DNA of 10,998 nt from Clostridiales bacterium (GTDB lineage Bacteria; Bacillota; Clostridia; Oscillospirales; Oscillospiraceae). The DNA lies in assembly GCA_012516225.1 (NCBI GenBank), contig JAAYWX010000424.1:1-10998 (forward strand). Reading direction: 5' to 3'. A model generated the notes under the pieces. The model searched no databases, was not told where the DNA came from, and saw only the letters and a program-made list of their open reading frames with translations. Numbering within the stretch: position 1 is the stretch's first letter; the number at the start of each line of letters is the position of its first letter. Made by a program: the position numbers and the translations under genes. Shown here one piece after another: positions 1-6,576 of this stretch.

Positions 1-269
1 GCCTTACATTCCCCTATCAGGGCGCTTATCTCGTCAAGCTCGTTTTTCATGTCCCTTTTAAGAGAAATCTGAGGCGGGATTTTTTCCGGAAGCTTAATTT
101 CGGAATTTAGTGAAATTCCGTTATCTTCAAGAACTTTTTCAAGCGCTTCCCTGCGGTATAAATACGCTCGCCGCTCCTCACCGTAGCTTTCCAAAACTAT
201 AACCAACAGGAAAGCATTAACAAGAAAAAGAATACATATTATGAAATTTTTAACTCTCGCCTTATCCAC
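1..269 (-). CDS. yycI: YycI-like regulator of the WalK kinase (partial, C-terminus off window)
   Basis: Only the first 89 codons are inside the window; the gene continues beyond position 1. In the known family, YycI is a single-pass membrane protein that works with YycH to modulate the WalK sensor kinase. Seen here: a short basic cytoplasmic N-terminus (VDKARVKN), one hydrophobic segment at about residues 8-26 (FIICILFLVNAFLLVIVLE), then a charged extracytoplasmic start. This matches the N-terminal layout typical of YycI. I chose the GTG at 269-267 because a GGAG lies about 7 nt upstream (TTGGAGTTTCAT) and the membrane segment follows directly. A TTG further upstream in the same frame is possible. 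The start lies about 20 nt after the stop of yycH, so the two are co-transcribed. The family call rests on this gene order plus topology; sequence conservation in the family is low. Confidence 0.75.
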   Translation of the reverse strand, partial: MDKARVKNFIICILFLVNAFLLVIVLESYGEERRAYLYRREALEKVLEDNGISLNSEIKLPEKIPPQISLKRDMKNELDEISALIGECK

Positions 270-287
270 ATGAAACTCCAATCGCAA

Positions 288-1589
288 TCATTTGACAATC
301 CAAGAGTATGAGACACTGTCGGCCTTATCCTCATAGACCAAAACCGGTTCTCCCCCACTTGCCATAACAATGGCGGCGGCTTGCTTTTCAGGCAAAGCAA
401 CGAGAGCATCCCCGGAAAGTGAATACTGGCGGAAATAAAACTCCGCTCTTTTAATGAAACCGCTATCCACACTAAAGCTGGCCGCATAGCTGCCGTTAGG
501 AAGTATTACGGGAAGACCATCCAAAAAATATTGGAAGTTTACAGAAATTTCCGATGGGAATTTAGAACTGTCTATATCCGCAATTCCCAGTTCCGCATCC
601 CCGCATATGCCGCCCACGCTTGTCCTTACAATTTCCGAACAGGCGGAGAGGCAGTCATTTATTGTAAGATTTTCAGAGGAATGCCGTACAGGTATTCCAC
701 TTTTCCCCGTAACATTGAACAAAACTCTGCCGGAACTTTCTATTCTGAGGCTTTTTTCCCCTTCAACATATACAATGGAACCATCAGCCTCGGAATATTC
801 GGAAGCGGCGCGTATATTTATTCCAAAAACATTTAAAAGAGCCGATTTGGAGTAATCGCCGTGCAGAGGATTTGAAACTCCGGCAGCGCGCAGATCACAG
901 GTTTCCCCGGAAAAAATGAAAAACGGGTCAAGGTTTTCATAAGCACCTCCGAGTTCAAAAGCAAATTTCGCATTGCCCATAGGATACTCGGAGATTTTTG
1001 ATGCAAGCGTGGAAAAACTCAGCGCCGTTTCGCAGCGAAAAATTTTCCCGCTGACTGCACTGATATAGTATAACATAAGGTTTCCATTTTCGTTTCCGAG
1101 AAACAGCCTCCTTGCGGAGTCGGAGGAAGCTATGCCTTTAACATCGGTGCCGAGCGATATCGCTATTACCCAAAGCGGTTGAGGATACAGATAGTCAAAA
1201 AACACTCCGCTTCCGCCGAGAGCCTGCTGCCATTTTGCGAGCGAAATTTCAGCAGGACTGCTTGACGAACCGAGCGCCTCTCCAAGAGCCGAGGAAAACT
1301 GAGAAAGCATTTTTTCCCTGTCCTGAGAAGAGTATTTTACCGCATAATGGGATCCGTCCTCGGTCGTGACAAGAACATATACAGGTTTTGCAGCAAGTAT
1401 GGTTTCTGATGTTTGTCCAGCATCCGGCTGAACGATTTCTCTGTTATCGGAAAAGCGGGGAAAAAAATCGGCAAATATACTGTCCGGTTCATATAATACC
1501 GCCTTAAAGAAGAGAAAAACAGCAGAAATGAGCAGCAACAGTATAAGGATGTTTTTTGCCGAGTCAACAAAGCGTGATTTATCCTTCAT
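288..1589 (-). CDS. yycH: YycH-like regulator of the WalK kinase
   Basis: This 433-aa protein has a short basic cytoplasmic N-terminus, one membrane anchor at about residues 12-32 (KNILILLLLISAVFLFFKAVL), and a large extracytoplasmic domain of about 400 residues without further membrane segments. Length and topology fit YycH, a membrane-anchored modulator that acts on WalK together with YycI. Which direction it acts in differs between species (repressing in Bacillus subtilis, activating in Staphylococcus aureus), so I do not assign one. The ATG at 1589 overlaps the end of walK by 11 bp and has a GGAGGG ribosome site about 8 nt upstream, inside walK, which indicates translational coupling. The extracellular sequence shows no catalytic motif I can recognise. 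The assignment depends strongly on its place directly after walRK and before yycI. Confidence 0.82.
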   Translation of the reverse strand: MKDKSRFVDSAKNILILLLLISAVFLFFKAVLYEPDSIFADFFPRFSDNREIVQPDAGQTSETILAAKPVYVLVTTEDGSHYAVKYSSQDREKMLSQFSSALGEALGSSSSPAEISLAKWQQALGGSGVFFDYLYPQPLWVIAISLGTDVKGIASSDSARRLFLGNENGNLMLYYISAVSGKIFRCETALSFSTLASKISEYPMGNAKFAFELGGAYENLDPFFIFSGETCDLRAAGVSNPLHGDYSKSALLNVFGINIRAASEYSEADGSIVYVEGEKSLRIESSGRVLFNVTGKSGIPVRHSSENLTINDCLSACSEIVRTSVGGICGDAELGIADIDSSKFPSEISVNFQYFLDGLPVILPNGSYAASFSVDSGFIKRAEFYFRQYSLSGDALVALPEKQAAAIVMASGGEPVLVYEDKADSVSYSWIVK

Positions 1590-3024
1590 TGACTGGTCCC
1601 TCCAACGGGAGCGACATTGTTATAATCGTCCCTTTTCCTGGTTTGCTTGTCAGTTCTATTCTGCCGTTATGCCTGCTTACGATCTCTTTGGCTATGGAAA
1701 GTCCAAGGCCGGTGCCGCCCGATTCGCGGCTTCGGGCCTTATCAACCCGGTAGAAACGGTCAAACACCTTGTCAACGTCATTCCGCGGTATCCCTATTCC
1801 GTTGTCTCGTACACTTACCCAAACCATATCTTCTTTCTGACCTGCTGTTATTTCAATGCGGCCTCCGTCGCGAGTGTACTTTATTGCGTTTGAAACCATG
1901 TTTATCATAACCTGTTCAATCCTCGCCCTGTCGCCTACAATGCAGGGTATTGGCGTTCTGAACTCGACTTTGAAACTGTGGTTGTGCTTCTGTGCTTCAA
2001 GGAGCATCGCGTTGTAAACGTCGCGTACGGACTGCTCAAAAGAGAAGCGCTCAAAGGTGAATTCAATGCTTCCCGCATCAAACTTGGATAGCATAAGAAG
2101 ATCCTGTACGATTTTGGTCATACGGTCGCTTTCTTTCACTATGACGCCGAGAAATTCTTTCTCCATATCCTCAGGCATATCCGTACTGTCATATAAAGTT
2201 TCGGCATAGCTTCTTATGCTTGTAATGGGCGTGCGTAACTCATGTGAAACATTTGCAACGAACTCTCTGCGCATTGCTTCAGATTTTTTTAGGTCATCCA
2301 GAGTTTTCTCAAGCTGCGAAGCCATACTTCCGAATGTCCGTGTAAGCACGCCTATTTCATCTTGGGCATCGGAAACTGGTTTGGATGAAAAGTCGCCGGC
2401 GGCTACACGTTCCGCAGCTTTCGTAAGGCTGACAATCGGAGTAACCATTGCCTTGGCAAGGAGAAGGCTCAGCAGGACGGAGATTATAAGCCCTACAAGG
2501 AGCGCTTCCGCTATAATTCCAAAAAGGACGGAACTCAGCTCCCGAACAGCCGATTTATTATCTTTTATATATACAATATAACTTCCGGATGAGCCTTTAA
2601 ACGGAAGCGCAACATCCATATATGAGGCGCTCCTGTCACTGACATCGCCTGTGTTTCCGCCTATTGCGGCGAGAATGTTGGGCGTAATCGCAAGGCTTGC
2701 CGTTTCGGTGCCGGATCCGGCGAGAATTGCCCCCGTTTCTCCGGAAAGTATATAATAATTGCGTGAACGGGAATCTATGCCGAGTTGACCCGAATAAGCC
2801 TTAAGTATTCCTGCCATTTTTGACGGAGCGCTGCTGTCGTTGGCGGCTGAATATAAATCTTCCGCAAGTTCGGGAGTTTCGAAAACAGTTTTCATCTTTT
2901 TATAAAAGTCTTCAAGATAAAATGCACGAATCTCGTTCATTAAAAAAGCGCCGACGACTGACATAAGCGAAATGATAAGCAGCAGCATTACCAGTACCAG
3001 TTTTGTATAAAGGCTTTTATTCAT
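1579..3024 (-). CDS. walK: Sensor histidine kinase WalK (YycG/VicK type), no cytoplasmic PAS
   Basis: This 481-aa membrane kinase autophosphorylates on histidine and passes the phosphate to WalR, controlling cell-wall hydrolase and membrane homeostasis genes. Domains seen: TM1 at about residues 8-28; an extracytoplasmic sensor of about 135 residues; TM2 at about 168-190; HAMP at about 190-243; HisKA with the phosphoacceptor His261 in FVANVSHELRTP; and an HATPase_c domain with N-box Asn379 (NMVSNAIKYT), G1 box DNGIGI (407-412) and G2 box GGTGLGL (436-442). The HAMP helix runs straight into HisKA through a coiled linker, so the cytoplasmic PAS domain usual in WalK is absent. I chose the ATG at 3024 (MNKSLYTK) because GGGGGAG precedes it. 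An in-frame upstream extension to 3123 would overlap walR and adds a basic non-membrane stretch. An alternative label is PhoR-like kinase, but the following yycH and yycI favour WalK. Confidence 0.9.
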   Translation of the reverse strand: MNKSLYTKLVLVMLLLIISLMSVVGAFLMNEIRAFYLEDFYKKMKTVFETPELAEDLYSAANDSSAPSKMAGILKAYSGQLGIDSRSRNYYILSGETGAILAGSGTETASLAITPNILAAIGGNTGDVSDRSASYMDVALPFKGSSGSYIVYIKDNKSAVRELSSVLFGIIAEALLVGLIISVLLSLLLAKAMVTPIVSLTKAAERVAAGDFSSKPVSDAQDEIGVLTRTFGSMASQLEKTLDDLKKSEAMRREFVANVSHELRTPITSIRSYAETLYDSTDMPEDMEKEFLGVIVKESDRMTKIVQDLLMLSKFDAGSIEFTFERFSFEQSVRDVYNAMLLEAQKHNHSFKVEFRTPIPCIVGDRARIEQVMINMVSNAIKYTRDGGRIEITAGQKEDMVWVSVRDNGIGIPRNDVDKVFDRFYRVDKARSRESGGTGLGLSIAKEIVSRHNGRIELTSKPGKGTIITMSLPLEGPVNEG

Positions 3025-3091
3025 CCGACTCCCCCGCCTCTGCAAACGCGTTTTCGCGCCTTGCCGGCAATAAGACAATATAAAATGTAAG

Positions 3092-3793
3092 TTATTCTTC
3101 GCTGAAAAAGTACCCGGCACCACGCTTTGTCATAACATAAACGGGCTCCGCGGGATTATCCTCAAGTTTTTCGCGCAGACGGCGCACAGCGACATCCACT
3201 GCCCTCAAATCTCCATAGTAATCGTACTGCCAAACCTCCCGCATAAGTTCCTCGCGGGAGATGACCTTGCCCGGAGATAATGCAAGAAACTTGATAAGCT
3301 CATATTCCCGCTGAGTAAGTTCCAAGTCTTTCCCATTCTTGAAAACGGTATGCCGGTCAAAATCAATTACTATATCCTTGAACCTTATGGCTTCTCCGGA
3401 TGTTTCGGAAACCGGAGTTTCGGAAGCTGAGCCTCTGCGCATATTAGCTTTGACGCGTGCCAAAAGCTCTCGTATTGAAAAGGGTTTTGTAATATAATCG
3501 TCCGCGCCAAGCTCAAGGCCGAAAACTTTATCCGTTTCCTCCTCTCGGGCCGTTATCATAATTATGGGAATGTTGATGCCCTCGGAGCGCAGTATTTTGC
3601 AAACCTCAAACCCGTCAATATAAGGAAGCATTACGTCCAAAAGAATTAAATCGGGATTTTTTTCCCGTGCAAGCCGCAGCCCTTCTTGTCCGTCGTATGC
3701 ACATATTGTGCTGTAATCGGATTTTTCGAGATTGAATTTAAGAATATCGACAATTGATTTCTCATCGTCAACTATAAGGACTGTTCTGGGCAT
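3092..3793 (-). CDS. walR: Response regulator WalR (YycF), OmpR/PhoB family
   Basis: This 233-aa cytoplasmic transcription factor receives phosphate from WalK and binds DNA at cell-wall metabolism promoters. The receiver domain (about residues 3-115) shows the acidic pair at the end of strand 1 (VDDE), the phosphoacceptor Asp53 in LILLDVMLP, the switch Thr81 (MITARE) and the conserved Lys103 (YITKPF). The C-terminal winged-helix domain (about 130-230) has the OmpR-type recognition helix region DLRAVDVAVRRLREKLE (195-211) and the wing ending TKRGAGYFF. The DYYGDLRAVDV string is characteristic of the WalR/PhoP group. The ATG at 3793 has an AGAAAGGAAG ribosome site upstream. The stop lies about 67 nt before the walK start, and the Nudix gene ends 37 nt upstream, so all belong to one transcription unit. 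Confidence 0.93.
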   Translation of the reverse strand: MPRTVLIVDDEKSIVDILKFNLEKSDYSTICAYDGQEGLRLAREKNPDLILLDVMLPYIDGFEVCKILRSEGINIPIIMITAREEETDKVFGLELGADDYITKPFSIRELLARVKANMRRGSASETPVSETSGEAIRFKDIVIDFDRHTVFKNGKDLELTQREYELIKFLALSPGKVISREELMREVWQYDYYGDLRAVDVAVRRLREKLEDNPAEPVYVMTKRGAGYFFSEE

Positions 3794-3830
3794 AAATGCA
3801 CTTCCTTTCTTTGGTTTTTTATCCGTATAG

Positions 3831-4373
3831 TTATTTTTGCTTGGAAAGAATGTTTTTTGCTTTCAGCACTGCAATAACTGTTTTTGCATCTGTAATTTCG
3901 TTATCCATTACAAGCCTGACAAGTTCGTCGATATGTATTTTTTCGATGTCGAGAAACTCGTTTTTGTCAGGGTGGGGAGTTCCGAAAATAAGGCCTCTGG
4001 CCATATAGATATAAAGGACTTCCCTGCAGAAGCCGGGAGAAGGGTATACTTTTCCGAGATAGATGTACTCGCTTGCACTTATACCGGTTTCTTCGGAAAG
4101 CTCGCGGATTGCACATTGAAGAGGGTCTTCTCCATGTTCAAGCTTGCCAGCGGGAACCTCCAAAAGATGCTCCTGCATCGGATAGCGGAATTGGCGTACA
4201 CAGTAAACATATCCCTCATCATCTACAGGAATAACCGTTACTCCTCCGGGATGTATAACTACTTCACGCAGAGTATGCTCACCGTTTTGAAGAACAACTC
4301 TGTCAAGCGTTGTATTTATAATAAGCCCATTATAGCCATTTATGTGGCGAACAAGAGTTTCTGTATAATCCAT
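3831..4373 (-). CDS. Nudix hydrolase, ADP-ribose/ADP-sugar pyrophosphatase type
   Basis: This 180-aa cytoplasmic enzyme probably hydrolyses ADP-ribose or related ADP-sugars to AMP and a sugar phosphate, using Mg2+. Counted from a Met-Met start one codon upstream, the Nudix box Gx5Ex7REUxEExGU is complete at residues 77-99 (GKLEHGEDPLQCAIRELSEETGI), with the metal-binding glutamates in REL.EE. Ahead of it the beta-strand VYCVRQFRYP and the EVPAG lead-in are typical of the ADP-ribose pyrophosphatase subfamily. The LGKVYPSPGF segment after the box carries the subfamily proline and its neighbours. The ATG at 4373 was preferred to the TTG at 4376: GGAGG lies 9 nt before the ATG and only 6 nt before the TTG. 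It is the first gene behind the promoter at 4452-4480 and lies 37 nt upstream of walR. The substrate is inferred from the subfamily pattern and is not proven by sequence. Confidence 0.9.
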   Translation of the reverse strand: MDYTETLVRHINGYNGLIINTTLDRVVLQNGEHTLREVVIHPGGVTVIPVDDEGYVYCVRQFRYPMQEHLLEVPAGKLEHGEDPLQCAIRELSEETGISASEYIYLGKVYPSPGFCREVLYIYMARGLIFGTPHPDKNEFLDIEKIHIDELVRLVMDNEITDAKTVIAVLKAKNILSKQK

Positions 4374-4451
4374 CAATAAAAACCTCCGTTTATACGGGAC
4401 CTAAAATCGCCATATTTCATTATTTTACAATATTACATACCAATATTTCGT

Positions 4452-4480
4452 ATTATAGCATACGGCTTTCCCGATTTCCA
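4452..4480 (-). promoter_or_regulatory. Promoter of the Nudix-walRK-yycHI operon
   Basis: On the minus strand there is a perfect TATAAT at 4457-4452 preceded by TGC, forming an extended -10 (TGCTATAAT). A -35-like TGGAAA sits at 4480-4475 with a 17-bp spacer. The predicted start is near 4445, giving a leader of about 70 nt before the Nudix ATG. This is a SigA-type promoter by pattern. The extended -10 may compensate for the 4/6 match of the -35. Confidence 0.7.
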
Positions 4481-4494
4481 GTTATTTTAACTGG
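4478..4494. promoter_or_regulatory. Perfect inverted repeat overlapping the wal-operon -35
   Basis: CCAGTTA (4478-4484) and TAACTGG (4488-4494) form a perfect 7-bp dyad around TTT. Three of its bases lie inside the -35 hexamer of the minus-strand promoter, a place where a bound repressor would block RNA polymerase. The regulator is unknown. A smaller dyad, GGGCA-AA-TGCCC, lies at 4527-4538 in the same divergent gap. Confidence 0.4.
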
Positions 4495-4574
4495 CTAAAT
4501 GCGATAACTCGGAGTAAAATGTTTTTGGGCAAATGCCCTAATTTATTTTATAACAACTGAAAGCAGGGAGATTA

Positions 4575-4805
4575 ATGAAAATTCACGTGGCAACGCCCGG
4601 ACTGATTGTTTTTGAATATGAAAACGGAGCGATAAAGGACAGAGAGAAAGCTCAGGTGATAGTCCGGTCGGTGCTCGAAGTAAAAGGTTTTGAACAGTGG
4701 AGTTCAATTGAAATAGAGGAATTTACATATAAAAAAAGCAATCTGGTTTTTGCAAGGCCCATAAAAGTATTCATTCCGGATTTTCTTGCATGGTTTTCAG
4801 AATAA
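4575..4805 (+). CDS. Hypothetical 76-aa protein
   Basis: I do not recognise this family. It is a small soluble protein with no membrane segment or signal peptide, mixed charge, and a hydrophobic C-terminal end (VFIPDFLAWFSE). The pattern KIHVATPGLIVFEYENG followed by a central helix-like stretch and a second strand-like part (KSNLVFARPIKVF) suggests a compact alpha/beta fold; this is inference only. The reading frame is probably real: an AGGGAG ribosome site lies 4 nt before the ATG, codon use resembles its neighbours, and the gene fits between a divergent promoter region and smpB in the same orientation. It is followed by about 120 nt containing another promoter, so it may be transcribed alone or run through into smpB. 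Confidence 0.7.
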   Translation: MKIHVATPGLIVFEYENGAIKDREKAQVIVRSVLEVKGFEQWSSIEIEEFTYKKSNLVFARPIKVFIPDFLAWFSE

Positions 4806-4861
4806 TCAGTTTTTAATGCGTATGTTTTGGGTGAAATAAAGAGTCTGCGCTATTGACATTT

Positions 4862-4871
4862 GTGCTATAAT
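4862..4871 (+). promoter_or_regulatory. Extended -10 promoter ahead of smpB
   Basis: A perfect TATAAT at 4866-4871 is preceded by TGTGC, so it carries the extended -10 TGn element. No convincing -35 stands 16-18 bp upstream. Transcription would start near 4878, about 45 nt before the smpB ATG. It would serve smpB and probably the isomerase gene behind it. Confidence 0.55.
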
Positions 4872-4924
4872 ATGTCTGCAAGCGTATGTGCGGAATGGTG
4901 TAGCCGGAAAAAGGAGGGACTTGG

Positions 4925-5392
4925 ATGTCGCCCAAAGCAACAGGGATAAAGGTGGCCGCTCAGAATAGGAAGGCCTATCATGATTATTTCATTCTTGAGC
5001 GTTATGAAGCGGGCATAGAGCTTTGCGGCACAGAAGTCAAGTCCATCCGTGCGGGAACGCTGAATTTGAAGGACTCTTTCTGCACAATAAAGAACGGAGA
5101 GATATTTGTTCGTTCTATGCACATAAGCCCATACGAGAAAGGTAACATATTTAACCGCGATCCTGTTCGTCCGCGCAGGCTTCTCATGCACAAGAGAGAA
5201 ATAAGGAAGCTTGCGGCAAAAGTTCAGCAGGAAGGACTAACGCTTATTCCGCTTTCGGTATACTTTAAAGACAGCCGGGTTAAACTTGAAATTGGCTTAT
5301 GCAAAGGGAAAAAGCTGCATGACAAGCGGGAAAGTGAGGCAAAGCGTGGTGCTGCTCGTGAAATAGAGCGGGCGATTAAAGAACGGGAGTAG
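4925..5392 (+). CDS. smpB: SsrA-binding protein SmpB
   Basis: This 155-aa RNA-binding protein binds the tRNA-like domain of tmRNA and delivers it to stalled ribosomes for trans-translation. The oligonucleotide-binding barrel shows the family motifs GIELCGTEVKSIR (30-42, including GTEVKS at 35-40), an RSMHISPYE segment (63-71) and RRLLMHKREI (84-93). The late motif KGKKLHDKRE (127-136) leads into the basic C-terminal tail (137-155) that in the known structures enters the mRNA channel. Length is typical. The ATG at 4925 has a strong AAGGAGGG site about 6 nt upstream. Its RNA partner ssrA lies about 0.66 kb downstream on the same strand, with one isomerase gene between them. Confidence 0.97.
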   Translation: MSPKATGIKVAAQNRKAYHDYFILERYEAGIELCGTEVKSIRAGTLNLKDSFCTIKNGEIFVRSMHISPYEKGNIFNRDPVRPRRLLMHKREIRKLAAKVQQEGLTLIPLSVYFKDSRVKLEIGLCKGKKLHDKRESEAKRGAAREIERAIKERE

Positions 5393-5435
5393 TGTTTAAT
5401 ACTCTGCAACCGCAAAGATGAAAGGACAACAACAT

Positions 5436-5954
5436 ATGTCAAATCCGATTGTGACTATTGAAATGGAAAATGGCGGAATAATACAGGCGGAGCTCTATCC
5501 GGAAATTGCGCCGAATACCGTCAACAATTTTATATCCCTTGTCAGAAAAGGTTTTTATGATGGAGTAATTTTCCATCGTGTGATAAACGGTTTTATGATT
5601 CAGGGCGGCGACCCTCAGGGAACTGGTATGGGAGGTCCGGGATATTCAATTAAGGGAGAATTTACGGCAAACGGTTTCAAAAACAATTTGAAACATGAAC
5701 CGGGAGTGCTGTCAATGGCGCGCACCATGATGCCTGATTCAGCCGGAAGCCAGTTTTTTATCATGCATAAAACCGCCTCTCATCTTGATGGGCAGTATGC
5801 CGCTTTCGGCAAGGTTACCGTAGGGATGGACGTTGTAGATGCCATTGCTGAAACAGACTGTGACATGAACGACAGGCCTATAAAGCCTCAGCGCATGAAA
5901 AAAGTAACTGTAGAAACGTTTGGAAAAGATTATCCTGAACCAGTTAAATCTTAA
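5436..5954 (+). CDS. Cyclophilin-type peptidyl-prolyl cis-trans isomerase
   Basis: This 172-aa enzyme catalyses cis-trans isomerisation of Xaa-Pro bonds and assists protein folding. It has no signal peptide or lipobox, so it is cytoplasmic. Cyclophilin active-site motifs are present: FHRVINGFMIQGGDP (46-60, catalytic Arg48 and the Phe/Met/Gln positions), then GVLSMART and SAGSQFFI (102-109), and HLDGQYAAFGKV (116-127). The last carries Tyr where eukaryotic cyclophilins have Trp, which is common in bacteria and usually lowers cyclosporin affinity. I chose the ATG at 5436 (MSNPIVTIE) because AAAGGA lies 9 nt before it. An in-frame ATG at 5418 has no ribosome site. The gene starts 43 nt after smpB and is probably co-transcribed with it. 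Confidence 0.95.
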   Translation: MSNPIVTIEMENGGIIQAELYPEIAPNTVNNFISLVRKGFYDGVIFHRVINGFMIQGGDPQGTGMGGPGYSIKGEFTANGFKNNLKHEPGVLSMARTMMPDSAGSQFFIMHKTASHLDGQYAAFGKVTVGMDVVDAIAETDCDMNDRPIKPQRMKKVTVETFGKDYPEPVKS

Positions 5955-5989
5955 GACGGGAACAAAATTTATACATTTTCGTCTTTACT

Positions 5990-6019
5990 TTGATAGTATA
6001 TTTGTATGCCTGACATACT
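5990..6019 (+). promoter_or_regulatory. Probable ssrA promoter
   Basis: TTGATA (5990-5995) and CATACT (6014-6019) are separated by 18 bp and match the -35 and -10 consensus at 5/6 and 4/6 bases. The predicted start near 6026 would give a precursor leader of about 27 nt before the mature tmRNA 5' end. The -10 is weak, so the call is tentative. Confidence 0.4.
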
Positions 6020-6052
6020 TTTAACTAAGCGCCCGCGAAGGGTGCCCTATAT

Positions 6053-6415
6053 GGGGATGTACCGGTTTCGACGGGGGTATGGAGGCAGGAATAGCGGGCG
6101 GATGAGCCTAACATCCTTAAAATGGGCAACTATAAATTAAAGAACAACGATTCTTTAGACCTGGTAGCCGCATAAGGCTGCCCGTTCTCCCCGGAAGCGC
6201 TGCGGTCCGGGTGCAGGGCGTCGATTAGCAGCGTCCGTGAGTGTGCAAAGCTTTGAGTACACCATGAATAATGAAGCTACCTGACCTTAAGGCATGACGG
6301 TTTGCCTTGAGTGAAGGGAACAGGCAATTTAGTTTGCCGAAATAACCGTCTGCGCCCGGAGAAGTTCCTGTTAAAGTGCTTTCGGACGGGGGTTCAACTC
6401 CCCCCATCTCCACCA
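6053..6415 (+). ncRNA. ssrA: tmRNA (transfer-messenger RNA), 363 nt
   Basis: tmRNA acts as both alanyl-tRNA and mRNA: with SmpB it enters stalled ribosomes and adds a degradation tag. The acceptor stem pairs GGGGATG (6053-6059) with CATCTCC (6405-6411), 7 bp with one G-U, followed by discriminator A and an encoded CCA (6413-6415). The conserved 5' block (GTACCGGTTTCGACGGGGG) is present, and the T arm is GGGGG-TTCAACT-CCCCC near the 3' end. The tag frame ends GTA GCC GCA TAA at 6164-6175. Reading backwards in frame, the likely tag is GNYKLKNNDSLDLVAA with GGC at 6125 as resume codon. The end Val-Ala-Ala fits the known requirement for a hydrophobic residue plus Ala-Ala as a protease signal. One-piece architecture, not permuted. 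Confidence 0.97.
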
Positions 6416-6424
6416 AAACACGTC

Positions 6425-6464
6425 AAATCCCGTAGCCTTTGCGGTTACGGGATTTTTCTTTTTT
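6425..6464 (+). terminator. Intrinsic terminator of ssrA
   Basis: A 13-bp stem (6425-6437 with 6443-6455, one G-U pair; AAATCCCGTAGCC against GGTTACGGGATTT) with a TTTGC loop is followed by a T-rich tract to 6464. It starts 10 nt after the tmRNA CCA end. This is the strongest terminator in the window. Confidence 0.93.
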
Positions 6465-6540
6465 CTTAGTATTTTCAATGCTTTGCGGGATTTTAAGCTC
6501 TTTCAAATATTATAAAATGTTGTTGAATAAAATACCTTCC

Positions 6541-6569
6541 GTTAGCATTTTGAAAACAAAAATGCTAAC
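6541..6569. repeat. Perfect 11-bp inverted repeat
   Basis: GTTAGCATTTT (6541-6551) and AAAATGCTAAC (6559-6569) pair perfectly around a 7-nt loop, GAAAACA. No T-run follows on the plus strand, so it is not a standard terminator there. It could be the remnant of a mobile-element end or a transcript-stabilising hairpin. Confidence 0.6.
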
Positions 6570-6576
6570 AAAAATG

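Noticed and set aside
3025..3123. Extended walK start inside walR
   Set aside because: The extra 33 residues are basic and not membrane-like, and the start has no ribosome site. The GGGGGAG before 3024 fits better.
3837..4379. 180-codon open frame on the plus strand opposite the Nudix gene
   Set aside because: It is antisense to a clear Nudix gene with an intact motif, has no ribosome site and resembles no family.
4853..4871. TTGACA followed by TATAAT ahead of smpB as a full promoter
   Set aside because: The spacing is only 7 bp, far from the 16-18 bp needed. TTGACA here is not the -35 of that TATAAT; only the extended -10 is called.
5953..5985. AAGACG...CGTCTT hairpin after the isomerase gene as a terminator
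   Set aside because: The stem is only 6 bp with a long loop (inner AAAAT/ATTTT pairing only) and no T-run follows. It overlaps the region just before the ssrA promoter.
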